Source: Gp6-AA40 sp035496255 | Lineage (GTDB): Bacteria > Acidobacteriota > Vicinamibacteria > Vicinamibacterales > UBA2999 | Direction: 5' to 3' | DNA: 64,000 nt | Assembly: GCA_035496255.1 (NCBI GenBank) | Contig: DATJEU010000099.1 | Span: 14,375-78,374, forward strand | Shown: in pieces, positions 39,375 through 49,600 of the stretch | How the letters are laid out: the number at the start of each line of letters is the position of its first letter | Numbering within the stretch: position 1 is the stretch's first letter | Notes under the pieces: model-generated | Told to the model about the DNA's origin: nothing | Seen by the model: only the letters and a program-made list of their open reading frames with translations | Databases searched by the model: none | Made by a program: the position numbers and the translations under genes

Positions 39375-40475
39375 CTACCGCTTCAGTCCCAACCTCGCAA
39401 GTACCGCGATCAGCTCATCTTCGGTGACATCGTCGACGGTCATCGTGGCGCCGATTTCGATGGCGATGACGAAGTGGAGTCTGCCGTTGATGACTTTCTT
39501 GTCGCGGCGGATGGCGTCGATGACGTCGGTAATCGACAGATCGGCGAGCGGCGGCAGTGGGCCGAGCTTCGCGATCAGTTGCGCCAGCGCCTGACGCTCG
39601 ATGTTGGCGAACGCGCCGCGCTCGACCGCGAGGTCCGCGGCCGCGAGCATGCCGTAGGCGATGGCTTCGCCATGCCGGTAACGGCGGTACTTCGTGACCG
39701 CCTCCAGTGCGTGACCGACGGTGTGCCCGAAGTTGAGGATGCGGCGCAGGCCGCTTTCGCGCTCGTCCTTCGAGACCACATCCGCCTTGATGCGGCACGA
39801 TTCGACGATCGCCGGCATGAGCGCCGACGATTCGCGGTCGAAGACCGCCTTGGTGCTGGTCGTGAGGAGATCGAAGAGGCTCCGGCGGGCGATCATTCCG
39901 TACTTCACGACTTCGTAGAGGCCGGAGCGGAACTCCCGCCGCGGCAGCGTGCGCAGCAGCAGCGGATCGATGACGACCAGCCGAGGCTGGTGGAAGGCGC
40001 CGATCAGGTTCTTGCCCAGCGCATGGTTGACGCCGACCTTGCCGCCAATCGAGCTGTCGACCTGCGCCAGCAGCGTCGTCGGCACGTGCACCAGCGTGAT
40101 ACCGCGGAGGAACGTCGCCGCCGCGAATCCGGCCGCATCGCCGATGACGCCGCCGCCGATGGCAATGAGCGCGCTGCCGCGGTCCGCGCTGGCCTTGATC
40201 AGCGCGTCGTACACCTTCGACACCGATTGCAGGTTCTTATAGCGTTCGCCGTCGGGCAGGAGGATTGGCTCGACGTCGCCGAGAGCGTCCTGGAGTTGAG
40301 GACCGTGAAGCCCCCAGATCGTCGGATTGGATACCACGAAGCGGCGCGGGCCAACCCGATGCGCATCGAGCAACGCCGGGAGCTGGTGTGCGACGCCTTC
40401 GCCGATCAGGATGACCGACCCGGCACCGCCGGTGGTGACGTCGACGCGAACAGGATCTGCAGTCTGTGTACTCAC
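39375..40475 (-). CDS. aroB: 3-dehydroquinate synthase
   Basis: This 366-residue enzyme converts DAHP to 3-dehydroquinate in the shikimate pathway, using NAD+ and a divalent metal. Typical motifs are present: DGERYKNLQSVSKVYDAL, GGGVIGDAAGFAAATFLRGI, VPTTLLAQVDSSIGGKVGVNH, the metal-ligand region (DERESGLRRILNFGHTVGHALE) and LRRDKKV-like RRDKKVING. The length is normal for the family. The GTG at 40475 is taken as the start, divergent from nadB with only a 20-base gap. Its stop converges on the upstream regulator after 52 bases. No other aromatic pathway gene is present. Confidence 0.95.
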   Translation of the reverse strand: MSTQTADPVRVDVTTGGAGSVILIGEGVAHQLPALLDAHRVGPRRFVVSNPTIWGLHGPQLQDALGDVEPILLPDGERYKNLQSVSKVYDALIKASADRGSALIAIGGGVIGDAAGFAAATFLRGITLVHVPTTLLAQVDSSIGGKVGVNHALGKNLIGAFHQPRLVVIDPLLLRTLPRREFRSGLYEVVKYGMIARRSLFDLLTTSTKAVFDRESSALMPAIVESCRIKADVVSKDERESGLRRILNFGHTVGHALEAVTKYRRYRHGEAIAYGMLAAADLAVERGAFANIERQALAQLIAKLGPLPPLADLSITDVIDAIRRDKKVINGRLHFVIAIEIGATMTVDDVTEDELIAVLARLGLKR

Positions 40476-40495
40476 GCCTTGGTAGGATAACCTTC

Positions 40496-42049
40496 GTGCG
40501 CATTGCCGGCGATTTCCTGGTGATCGGCAGCGGTATCGCCGGCTTGCGCGCGGCGATCACGCTCGCCGCCGCCGGTGACGTCATCGTCCTCACCAAGGCC
40601 GACCCGCGCGAAAGCAACACCGGCTACGCGCAGGGCGGCATCGCCGCCGCGTTCGGGACAGACGACTCGCCGGAACTGCATGCGCGGGATACGCTCGCCG
40701 CCGGCGACGGGCTGTGCGTGCCCGAGGCGGTCAACGTGCTGGTCCACGACGGTCCGCGCTACGTGCGCGAACTGCTCGACTGGGGCGCCTTCGATCGCGA
40801 CGAGCGCGGCGAGCCGGCCCTCGGCCGGGAAGCCGCGCACAGCGTGCGGCGCGTGCTCCACGCGCGCGATGCGACCGGCCGACAGATCGGCCAGGTGCTG
40901 TGGGAAAAGGTGGCGGCGAACGGACGCATCACTGTCCGCAGCGACGCCGCGGCGGTCTCGCTGATCATGGAGGACGGTGCCTGCGCCGGCGCCCGCTTTC
41001 TCGATCGCACCGGCGAGCTTCACGAGGCGCGCGCGTCCCGCACGGTGATCGCCACCGGCGGCGCCGGACAGGTGTTCCGCGAGACGACGAATCCGGCGAT
41101 TGCGACGGGCGATGGAATCGCGATGGCCTACGAGGCCGGCGCGCGCGTCGCTGATCTCGAATTCATCCAGTTTCATCCGACCGCGCTGAGCATCCCCGGC
41201 GCGCCCCGGTTTCTGCTGTCGGAAGCGCTCCGCGGCGAAGGCGCGCATCTGATCAACAGGGATGGCGAGCGTTTCATGACGCGCTACGAAGAGGCCGGTG
41301 AACTGGCCTCGCGCGATCTCGTCTCGCGCGCGATCGTGCAGGAGGCGCGCCGGACCGCCGGTCCGATTTACCTGACGTTGGCGCACCTCGAGCCGTCGTA
41401 TGTCCGGAGCCGCTTTCCGACGATCGCGGCCGTCGTCAGGGAGGCCGGTCTCGACCTCGCGACCGATCGGATTCCGGTGAGCCCGGCTGCGCACTATGCG
41501 ATGGGCGGCATCGAGACCGACCTCGACGGCCGGACGTCGATCCCCGGTCTGTTCGCCGCGGGGGAAGCGGCCTGCACGGGCGTCCACGGGGCCAATCGCC
41601 TCGCGAGTAATTCACTGCTCGAGGGTCTCGTGTTCGGCGCACGCGCGGCCGTGGCGATGACCCATCCGATTCAGCCAGCGGTGCTGTTCGCGGCGGTCGG
41701 TCGCGTTCCGCGGGTGCTCACGACGCCGGCTGGCGTGCCGCGCGTACCCGCGGCGGGTGACGTGCGCGATCTCATGTGGCAGCACGTCGGTCTCGTCCGC
41801 ACACGCAGCGGGCTCACCGAAGCGACGCTGATGTTGTCGGCCTGGCGGGACCTGGCGCGCAGAGCGCTCGCCGCCACTCCGGGAGACGACGGCCTGCGCC
41901 GCGTCGCCAGTCTCGTCACCGTCGGCGTCCTGATCGCCCAGGCGGCGCTGCGGCGCGAGGAGAGCCGCGGCGGCCACTTCCGCTCCGATTTCCCGCGGCG
42001 CGACGATATACACTGGCACAGGCACTTAGCCGACGTGCGCGGCACGTAA
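40496..42049 (+). CDS. nadB: L-aspartate oxidase
   Basis: This 517-residue FAD enzyme oxidises L-aspartate to iminoaspartate, the first step of de novo NAD synthesis. The N-terminal FAD motif (VIGSGIAGLRAA) is followed by ESNTGYAQGGIAAAFG and the substrate loop. The C-terminal flavoprotein motif GRTSIPGLFAAGEAACTGVHGANRLASNSLLEGLVFG is split here into recognisable parts. Related fumarate reductases have different active-site neighbours. The GTG at 40496 starts the protein near its FAD motif. The frame continues upstream into the aroB region, but a start there would overlap aroB. nadA and nadC are not in the window. Confidence 0.93.
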   Translation: MRIAGDFLVIGSGIAGLRAAITLAAAGDVIVLTKADPRESNTGYAQGGIAAAFGTDDSPELHARDTLAAGDGLCVPEAVNVLVHDGPRYVRELLDWGAFDRDERGEPALGREAAHSVRRVLHARDATGRQIGQVLWEKVAANGRITVRSDAAAVSLIMEDGACAGARFLDRTGELHEARASRTVIATGGAGQVFRETTNPAIATGDGIAMAYEAGARVADLEFIQFHPTALSIPGAPRFLLSEALRGEGAHLINRDGERFMTRYEEAGELASRDLVSRAIVQEARRTAGPIYLTLAHLEPSYVRSRFPTIAAVVREAGLDLATDRIPVSPAAHYAMGGIETDLDGRTSIPGLFAAGEAACTGVHGANRLASNSLLEGLVFGARAAVAMTHPIQPAVLFAAVGRVPRVLTTPAGVPRVPAAGDVRDLMWQHVGLVRTRSGLTEATLMLSAWRDLARRALAATPGDDGLRRVASLVTVGVLIAQAALRREESRGGHFRSDFPRRDDIHWHRHLADVRGT

Positions 42050-42083
42050 GCCAACTCCCAATCCGCAACAGGCTTCGCTGATC

Positions 42084-42106
42084 CAACTCCCAATGGTTGG
42101 GAGTTG
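42084..42106 (+). terminator. Hairpin between nadB and proS
   Basis: CAACTCCCAA and TTGGGAGTTG form a perfect 10-bp stem with a 3-base loop (TGG). Nearby CCAACTCCCAAT at 42050-42062 and GGAGTTGGGATT at 42109-42120 repeat parts of the arms. It could end the nadB message or shape the leader of proS, but there is no U-tract, so an ordinary terminator is not certain. Confidence 0.5.
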
Positions 42107-42127
42107 TGGAGTTGGGATTTGTGACCG

Positions 42128-43591
42128 ATGTCTAAAGAAACCGACCTCCCAGACCTGCCAACCGAAATCACCAAACAATCCGACGACTTCGGCCGCTGGT
42201 ACATCGACGTCGTCCGCCGTGCCGAACTGGCGGACTACTCGCCAGTCAAGGGCTGCATGGTGATTCGCCCCTACGGCTACGCCATCTGGGAACTGATGCA
42301 GCAGGCACTCGACAAGCGTTTCAAGGAAACCGGGCACGTGAACGCGTACTTCCCGTTGTTCATCCCCGAAAGCCTGCTGATGAAGGAGGCGGAACACGTC
42401 CAGGGGTTTGCGCCGCAGGTGGCGTGGGTCACGCAGGGCGGAACGGAGCCGCTCGAGGAGCGCCTTGTCGTCCGTCCGACGTCGGAAACGATCATCGGCA
42501 CGATGTACGCGATGTGGGTACAGTCGTGGCGCGACCTGCCCATCCTCATCAACCAGTGGGCGAACGTCGTCCGCTGGGAAAAGGTGACGCGGCTGTTTCT
42601 GCGCACGACCGAATTCCTCTGGCAGGAAGGGCACACTGCGCACGAGACTGCGGAGGAGGCCGAGGAAGAGACGCGCAAGATGCTCGGCGTCTACAAGGAG
42701 TTCGCGGAGCACGTATTGGCGATGCCGGTCGTGGACGGCCGCAAGACCGAGAGCGAAAAGTTTGCCGGCGCGATGCACACCTACTCGATCGAAGCGCTGA
42801 TGCGCGACGGCCGCGCGCTCCAGGCGGGCACCTCGCACAACCTCGGGCAGAACTTCGCGAAGGGCTACGACATCAAGTTCCAGGCGCGCGACAAGTCCGT
42901 CCAATACGCCTGGACGACGTCGTGGGGTGTGTCGACGCGGATGATCGGCGGCGTCATCATGACGCACGGCGACGATGGCGGATTGATCCTGCCGCCGCGG
43001 ATCGCGCCGTATCAGGTCGTGATCGTGCCGATCATTTCGAAGGCGAAATTCAAGGAGACGGTACTGCCGAAGGCACAGGAGCTGCGGCGCGCGCTCGCGG
43101 CCCGCGGGCTACGTGTCTACCTCGACGATCGCGAATCGCAGACGCCCGGCTGGAAGTTCAACGAGTGGGAAATGCGCGGCGTTCCCCTGCGGATGGAGAT
43201 TGGTCCGAAGGATCTCGAGAAGTCGCAGGTCGTGCTGGCGCGCCGCGACACGCGCGAAAAGACGTTCGTCCCGATGGACGGCCTGGTCTCGCACATCGAG
43301 CAGCTTCTCGAGACGATTCAGCAGGCGCTGTTCGATCGCGCCATCGCCTTCCGTTCGGACCACACCTCCGAGACCGATTCGTACGACGAGTTCACGCGGA
43401 TCATGGAAGGCCGTCCGGGGTTCGTGATTGCGCCCTGGTGCGGCTCCGCCACCTGCGAAGCCGATATCAAGGCGGAGACGCAGGCGACCATCCGCAACAT
43501 CCCGTTTACGAGCACTCCGCCGGTCGGCAAGGTCTGCATCAAGTGCGGTGCGCCGGCGACGGCGAACGCCTGGTTCGCCAAATCGTACTAG
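42128..43591 (+). CDS. proS: Prolyl-tRNA synthetase (archaeal/eukaryotic type)
   Basis: This 487-residue class II synthetase charges tRNA-Pro. It lacks the bacterial editing (INS) insertion, so it is the short type 3 ProRS. Class II motifs are visible: motif 2 (RWEKVTRLFLRTTEFLWQEGHTAH) and motif 3 (GGVIMTHGDDGGLILPPRIAPYQVV). The anticodon domain follows, then the C-terminal zinc-binding extension (PWCGSATC ... VCIKCGAP). Some bacteria, including several Acidobacteriota, use this type. The gene follows a hairpin after nadB and is convergent with tatC. Confidence 0.95.
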   Translation: MSKETDLPDLPTEITKQSDDFGRWYIDVVRRAELADYSPVKGCMVIRPYGYAIWELMQQALDKRFKETGHVNAYFPLFIPESLLMKEAEHVQGFAPQVAWVTQGGTEPLEERLVVRPTSETIIGTMYAMWVQSWRDLPILINQWANVVRWEKVTRLFLRTTEFLWQEGHTAHETAEEAEEETRKMLGVYKEFAEHVLAMPVVDGRKTESEKFAGAMHTYSIEALMRDGRALQAGTSHNLGQNFAKGYDIKFQARDKSVQYAWTTSWGVSTRMIGGVIMTHGDDGGLILPPRIAPYQVVIVPIISKAKFKETVLPKAQELRRALAARGLRVYLDDRESQTPGWKFNEWEMRGVPLRMEIGPKDLEKSQVVLARRDTREKTFVPMDGLVSHIEQLLETIQQALFDRAIAFRSDHTSETDSYDEFTRIMEGRPGFVIAPWCGSATCEADIKAETQATIRNIPFTSTPPVGKVCIKCGAPATANAWFAKSY

Positions 43592-43645
43592 CGGCGGGAC
43601 CGCTCCGCGGCATCCGCCTGCCCGTGGGGAACGCGGTGCCGAACC

Positions 43646-44476
43646 CTACTCGGGCGATTCGATCTCCGGCTGCCGTTTCTTCCCGAAGACCCACGCCAGC
43701 GCGATGCTCAGGAGATAGAGGCCGATCATCGGCGTGGCCATGGCGGTCTGCGTGAACATGTCGCCCGACGGCGTAATCACCGCCGCCACGACGAAAATGA
43801 CGAGGATGGCGTACTTGAACTGACGCCACATGAAGCTCGCCGTGATCAGGCCCAGCTTGGCCAGGAACAGCACGATCGTCGGCATCTGGAAGACGAGGCC
43901 GAACGCCAGCAGCATCTTCATCCACATGCCGAACGCCGGTTCGATGCGCGGCATGAACTGCAGGTACGGACTGTTGAAGCTGACGAAGAACTTCCACGTC
44001 AGCGGGAACACGACGTAGTGCGAGAACGCCGCGCCCAGGAGGAAGAAGATCGACGACAGCACCACGAACGGCACGGCGGCCTTCTTCTCGTGCGTGTAGA
44101 GTCCCGGCGAGATGAACAACCACACCTGCGCCATCACGACCGGCGTGGCCAGGAGCAGACCGGCAATCGCGGCGATCTGGATGTAGAGCGTGAACGCTTC
44201 GGTCGGTTCGGTGAAGACGAGCGTCTGTCCCTTCGGCAGCGCGGCGGCCATCGGCTTCATGATGAAGTCGAACAACTGCTGGATGAAGAAGAAGGCGATG
44301 CCGAAACCGATGCCGATCGCGACGACCGAATAGATGATGCGTCGCCGGAGCTCGTCGAGATGCTCCAGGAACGACATCTTGCCGGCGGCGCCGGTTGACT
44401 CGTCGTCGTCCCAGTCGGGATCGTCGCCCGGCGCCGGCTGCTGTTGCCCCGGCTGCGGGAAAGGGACGAGGGCCAT
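43646..44476 (-). CDS. tatC: Sec-independent protein translocase TatC
   Basis: This 276-residue inner-membrane protein recognises twin-arginine signals. The cytoplasmic N-terminal segment is long and acidic (PDWDDDESTGAAGKMSFLEHLDELRRRIIYSV). FLEHLDELRRR is the family hallmark and binds the signal peptide. Six membrane helices follow, with conserved FxEP (FTEPTEAFTLYI) and the C-terminal FVVAAVITPSGDMFTQ. Its start lies 5 bases after the tatA stop, so tatA-tatC form an operon. No tatB gene is present, suggesting a minimal TatAC system, at least locally. Confidence 0.95.
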   Translation of the reverse strand: MALVPFPQPGQQQPAPGDDPDWDDDESTGAAGKMSFLEHLDELRRRIIYSVVAIGIGFGIAFFFIQQLFDFIMKPMAAALPKGQTLVFTEPTEAFTLYIQIAAIAGLLLATPVVMAQVWLFISPGLYTHEKKAAVPFVVLSSIFFLLGAAFSHYVVFPLTWKFFVSFNSPYLQFMPRIEPAFGMWMKMLLAFGLVFQMPTIVLFLAKLGLITASFMWRQFKYAILVIFVVAAVITPSGDMFTQTAMATPMIGLYLLSIALAWVFGKKRQPEIESPE

Positions 44477-44481
44477 GCAGA

Positions 44482-44808
44482 TTATGCGGAGTGATCGGTG
44501 CCGGTGCCGCGGGTGACGGTTTCGGAGATGGGCTTGGGCGTGTGCGCCATCAGGTCCGATTCCGGGCCCGACACCGGCGCCGTCAGGGCCGATTGCTGCT
44601 CGGCCGTTACCTTTGCCTGCTGCTCCTTGCGCTCCTCGACGCGAATCTCGTCCTCGAGCGTGCTGCGCAGCTCATTCGAGGCTTTCTTGAATTCATTGAT
44701 GCTCTTGCCGAGCGATCGGCCGAGCTCGGGCAACTTGCGCGGCCCGAAAATGATGAGCGCGATCACCAGAATGATGACCATCTCGGGCATGCCGATCGAT
44801 CCAAACAT
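44482..44808 (-). CDS. tatA: Sec-independent protein translocase TatA
   Basis: This 108-residue protein has an N-terminal membrane helix (MPEMVIILVIALIIFG) with the Phe-Gly hinge and then the amphipathic helix (PRKLPELGRSLGKSINEFKKAS), as in TatA/TatE. The C-terminal half is acidic and disordered. TatA forms the translocation pore. The ATG at 44808 gives the standard length. A longer open frame has no conserved residues and was rejected. It is the first gene of the tatAC operon, divergent from the processing protease gene. Confidence 0.95.
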   Translation of the reverse strand: MFGSIGMPEMVIILVIALIIFGPRKLPELGRSLGKSINEFKKASNELRSTLEDEIRVEERKEQQAKVTAEQQSALTAPVSGPESDLMAHTPKPISETVTRGTGTDHSA

Positions 44809-44902
44809 AGTCAGCCTCGTTCGCGAATTTTCCCCTAAGTGGTTCAAAAGATTATAGAAACGCCGTCTGGACTGGGTCAAGGTGAGGGTGTAAATTTCCT
44901 TT

Positions 44903-46531
44903 ATGCGCCCGTACCGGTCTCTTTCTGCTGCCGTTTTCGTCGTTCTTCTGTGCGCGCTGGTCGGGGGATTCTTCGGGCGCGGCGCTCTGGTCGCTCAGAG
45001 CCAGCTTCCCGAGCAGTACAAAGTGTTCACCAGCGCGCTGGCGGCGGTTGAAGCCGACTACGCCGGTGGCCCGGTGGAATCGGACCGTCTCGTCTACGGC
45101 GGCATCACCGGCATGCTGCAGACGCTCGATCCACATTCCAGTTTCTTCGACCCGCGTGCCTACGCGCAGATGCGCGAACGTCAGGAAGGACACTACTACG
45201 GTCTGGGAATCACCATCAACGTGATCGACGGCGACATCACCGTCGCCAGCGTGTTCGAAGCCTCACCGGCGTATCAGAAGGGCGTGCGGCGTGGCGACAT
45301 CATCGCGCAGATCGAAGGTGACACGACCAAGGGCTGGACGAGCGAGCAGGCGGTTGCCAAACTGCGCGGGCAGAAGGGAACGTTCGTCAACATCGGGTTG
45401 AAGCGCAGCGGGTACGACAAGCTGATTCCGCTGCAGGTGATGCGCGATGAGATTCACATTCCCACGGTGCCCTCGGCATTCATGCTCGATAGCACCACCG
45501 GCTACATCAAGCTGCGCGAGTTCGGCGAGACCGCGGACGCCGAAGTCGGCAAGGCGTTGAAGGACCTCTCGGCGAAGGGCATGAAGCGTCTGGTGTTCGA
45601 CCTTCGCGCGAATCCCGGCGGACAGCTCGATCAGGCGATCAAGGTGGCGAACCGGTTCCTGCCGCGTGGCGAGATGATCGTCTACACGCGGGGACGCATA
45701 CCGAACTCCGATCAGGAATATCGGGCGACCGAACAGAGCGACTACCTGAACATCCCGATTGTCGCGCTCGTGAATCGCAGCAGCGCGAGCGCCTCCGAGA
45801 TCGTGTCAGGGGCGCTCCAGGATCATGATCGGGCCTTCATCGTTGGAGAAACCACCTTCGGCAAGGCTCTGGTGCAGTCGGTTTATCGGGTCAGCGGCGG
45901 CGCCGGCGCGGCCATCACGACCGCGCGCTATTTCACGCCGAGCGGCCGGCTGATTCAGCGTCCGTGGGACAGCACGTTCGACGATTACCTGTCGTACACG
46001 TTGCGCGATCAGGATCCGAACCGGGCACACAAGCCGGAGGATCTGAAGTACACGGACGAGGGACGCAAGGTGTACAGCGGCGGGGGCATCGAACCGGACC
46101 GTCGCTTCGACGGCCCGATCGAAGGGTTCAACCCGACGCACCAGGGCCGGCTGATTTACGCGCGCGGCATGTTCGACGGATACGCGCGACGTTTCCGCCG
46201 CACCGGTGACACCCGCATCCCGCCAAGCGCGGGAAGCACGCCGCGCGAGCTCTCGCCCGACTTCGATGTGACCGACGCGATGGTTACCGAGTTCCGCCAG
46301 ATGGTGGCGGCCGCGCGGATTCCGATCGACGAGACGATGTGGAAGACGGATCTCGACTTCACGAAGGCGATGATCCACAAGGAGATCGACGTCGATCTGT
46401 TTGGCGAGGCGGCCGCGTTCCGCGGCCTGACCAAACGCGACCCGCAATTGCAGTTCGCGTTGGGGCTGTTCCCGGACGCGCAGCAGTTGCTGCAGTTGCG
46501 GAATCAGAAGTCGACGCGCGCCGCCCGCTAG
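44903..46531 (+). CDS. Carboxy-terminal processing protease (S41 family, CtpA-like)
   Basis: This 542-residue exported or membrane-anchored peptidase has an N-terminal hydrophobic segment (LSAAVFVVLLCALVGGFFG). A PDZ domain spans about 95-180 (GLGITINVIDGDITVASVFEASPAYQKGVRRGDIIAQIEG in two parts) and precedes the S41 core. The catalytic Ser is in NRSSASASEIVSGAL, with Lys in FGKALVQSVYR. The C-terminal 190 residues are an extension found in longer Ctp proteins. The peptidase degrades or matures C-terminally tagged envelope proteins. The gene is divergent from tatA. Confidence 0.88.
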   Translation: MRPYRSLSAAVFVVLLCALVGGFFGRGALVAQSQLPEQYKVFTSALAAVEADYAGGPVESDRLVYGGITGMLQTLDPHSSFFDPRAYAQMRERQEGHYYGLGITINVIDGDITVASVFEASPAYQKGVRRGDIIAQIEGDTTKGWTSEQAVAKLRGQKGTFVNIGLKRSGYDKLIPLQVMRDEIHIPTVPSAFMLDSTTGYIKLREFGETADAEVGKALKDLSAKGMKRLVFDLRANPGGQLDQAIKVANRFLPRGEMIVYTRGRIPNSDQEYRATEQSDYLNIPIVALVNRSSASASEIVSGALQDHDRAFIVGETTFGKALVQSVYRVSGGAGAAITTARYFTPSGRLIQRPWDSTFDDYLSYTLRDQDPNRAHKPEDLKYTDEGRKVYSGGGIEPDRRFDGPIEGFNPTHQGRLIYARGMFDGYARRFRRTGDTRIPPSAGSTPRELSPDFDVTDAMVTEFRQMVAAARIPIDETMWKTDLDFTKAMIHKEIDVDLFGEAAAFRGLTKRDPQLQFALGLFPDAQQLLQLRNQKSTRAAR

Positions 46532-46689
46532 GGTGGCTAGCCCAAATATTGTGGTCTAGATCGGCCTTGCCACTATGGCTAGGGCCTGCTAGACTCCTCC
46601 CCGGCTTGAGGCGGACGAGGTCTCCGCCTTCGCCTCACGGGCTTCCGCGGACACGTCCGCCTGGTGCCGACCCTCCTTCCGGGGAAAAC
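46532..46689. other. CTAG-rich intergenic gap upstream of smc
   Basis: Five CTAG tetranucleotides occur between 46528 and 46592, one of them in the stop of the upstream gene. The only other notable feature is a GGGG ribosome binding site next to the smc start. No gene or confident promoter is visible. Confidence 0.5.
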
Positions 46690-49600
46690 ATGCGTCTCGA
46701 ACGCCTCGAAATTTCCGGTTTCAAGTCCTTTTCCGATCGGGCGGAGCTTGCCTTCGACCGCGGCGTCACCGCGATCGTCGGACCCAATGGCTGCGGCAAG
46801 AGCAATGTGGCCGACGCCATCACCTGGGTCCTCGGCGAACAGAGCGCCAAGAGCCTGCGCGGCGAGAAGATGGAGGACGTCATCTTCAGCGGCAGCGATG
46901 CCCGCAAGGCCGGCGCAACCGCCGAAGTACGGTTGCGGCTCGGTGGCTTGCCTGTGGCGCCGAAGGTCCCGGTCGATTCGGTCGGCGGCGTGCTGCCGGC
47001 GGGCGAGGTGCTGCAGGAGTTCCGTCCTGCGGACGCTGACCGCAACGGCCGTGCGAATGGTCATACCAACGGTCACGCTAACGGTCACGCCAACGGTCAT
47101 CATGCCGAATCGCTCGAGGTGGTCGCGCAACTGACCGAGAACTTCACGCGCGACGTCGAGGTGACGCGCCGTCTGTATCGCTCGGGGGAAAGCGAATATC
47201 TGATCGACGGCGAGGTCTGCCGCCTGAAGGACGTCCACGAACTGTTGATGGACACCGGCCTGGGCGCGAAGGCCTACGCGATCATCGAGCAGGGCAAGAT
47301 CGGCATGATTCTCAGCACGCGCCCGACCGATCGGCGCCAGTTGATTGAAGAAGCCGCGGGCATCACCAAATACAAGTCACGCCGCCGCGCCGCCGAACTG
47401 AAGCTCGAAGCGGCACAGCAGAATCTCACCCGCATCGACGACATCGTCTTCGAGGTCGAAAAGCAGCGCGGGACGTTGAAGCGCCAGGCGGCGAAGGCGC
47501 GCCGCTACAAGAAGCTGCGCGACGAATGGCGGCGATGGGAGAAGGTGCTGTTCGCGCGGAAATACCGCGAGCTCGCACACGCCATCGAACTGGCGCGCAC
47601 GCGTCTCGCCGACGCCCGCGAGCGCGAGACCGGCGCGGCCGCCAGGCTCGCCGAAGTCGAGGCCGATTTGAGCCGCCTGCGCATCGAGCAGGCCGAGGCC
47701 GATACCCGGGCGTCGCGCATCCGCGAAGACGCGCACGGTCGCGAGCTCGAGATCAATCGCCGGCAGCAGCAGCAGGAGTTCAATCGTCAGCAGGCGGAAT
47801 CGCTCGCCGGGCGCGCGACCCAGATCGAAGAGGAGATTCGCGATCTCGAGGGGCGCCGCGAGCCGGCGCGCCTTGCGCTCGAATCGCGACGCGGCGCGGC
47901 CGCCGATGCCGATCGATCGCGCGATGATGCGGCGGGCGTTCTCGCCGTCGCCAACGAGGCAGTTGCCGCTGCGCAGCAGCAGATCGAAGGGCTCGAAGCA
48001 GAGGTCGAAGCGGCACGAGCGGAAGGATTCCGGGCGCACAACGCGGTGACCACGCTGCATCACGCCGTTCAGCACGCGATGGCGCAGCACGATCGCGTCG
48101 GCGAGACGGTTGGCAAGCTGGACGTGGAGCAGGACGACCTCCGGCGCGAGTCCGAGAAGGTGGGCCTCGCGCGAACCGAGGCCGACGACGCACTCGGCCG
48201 CGCCCACCAGGGTCTCGAGTCCATCAGGCTCGAACGGACCACGCGCGAATCGGAGCTGTCCACCGCGCGGAACGAACACGAATGGCGGGCGCGCGATGTC
48301 CGCGCGCGCGAGCAGGAGCTCGCGGCGTCCGAAGCGCGCCTGGCGTCGCTGCAGGAACTGGCCTCGAGCCGAGCCGAGTTCAGCGACGCCGCCCGCATGG
48401 TCCTGGTGCAGGCGAACGGTCACGTCGGCCAGCAGGGCGCGGTCGCCGACTACCTCGAGGTCGACACGCGCTACGAGCGCGCGGTTGAAGCGTGCCTGGG
48501 CGATCTGCTCCAGCACGTCATCGTCGAACGTCACGACCAGGCGGCCGCCGGCCTGTCGCTGGTTCGCGGGCAGGACGCCGGACGCTGCGGCTTCGTGGTG
48601 ATTGATCCTGGCTCCAACGGTTTTCACCCGCACCAGGCGATGAGCGCGCCGGGGATCACGCCGGTGTCGCAGGTGATGCGCGTGCTTGGCCCGCATGCAT
48701 CGACGATTCACAAGGTACTGCCGGACGCGTATGTCGCGGAGAGCTTCGATCACGCCGTCGCGTTCTCACGGGAAACGCCGGCCCTGATCGCCACGCTCGA
48801 CGGCGACGTGTTCCGTGGGCCGCACCTGGTGACCGGCGGCGCCAAGGCCGAGTCGCGCGGCATTCTGGCAACACGCCGCGAAATCAAGGAGCTGCGCGAC
48901 CGCGTCGACAGCGATCGCGAGGCGCTCAACCGTCTCGTTGCCGAGGCCGATGCTCTCGAGCTCACGATTGCGCAGGCGACCACGGCGATCGCCGCGCTGA
49001 CTGCCGAGCAGCATCGTCTGGAAAAGGCGATCGTCGTCCACGAGGCGCAGGTGGCCGGGACGGTTGAGGACGTGGAACGGCTGACGCGCAAGAGCGAAGT
49101 CATTGCCCTCGAGCGGCGCCGCGCTGAAGAGGAACGCGCGGAACTGGAACGTCGCCGTTCTGAAGCCGAAGCGTCGATCGTCAGGCTCGAGGAGGAACAG
49201 CGGCAGGCCGATGCCAGGCTCAACGACGCGCAGCGTCGCCTTGCGGCCGCGCGGGACGAGGTCGCGACCCTCAGCGCAGGCGCCGCCGAGGCGCGCGCGG
49301 CGCACGCCGCGCTCGTCGAACGTGCGGCGGCCCTGTCGTCGGAGGTGCTGCGCCTGGAGGAGGCGGCCCGCGAACTCGAGACGCGGATGGCTTCGCGCAC
49401 CGGCGAGCTCGAACAGACGCGCGAGACTCGCGAGCGGCTGCTCACGGCGATCGACGAAGGTGAACGCATCCTCGACGAACAGGTGCGGGCCCTGGAAGCG
49501 CTGCGCGAAGCGCTGCGAATGGCCGACGACGCCGCGAACGAGCTGCGGATCACGGTCGACGCGCAGGACGCGGTGATCCGTGAAGCCCGCGGAGCGCTCG

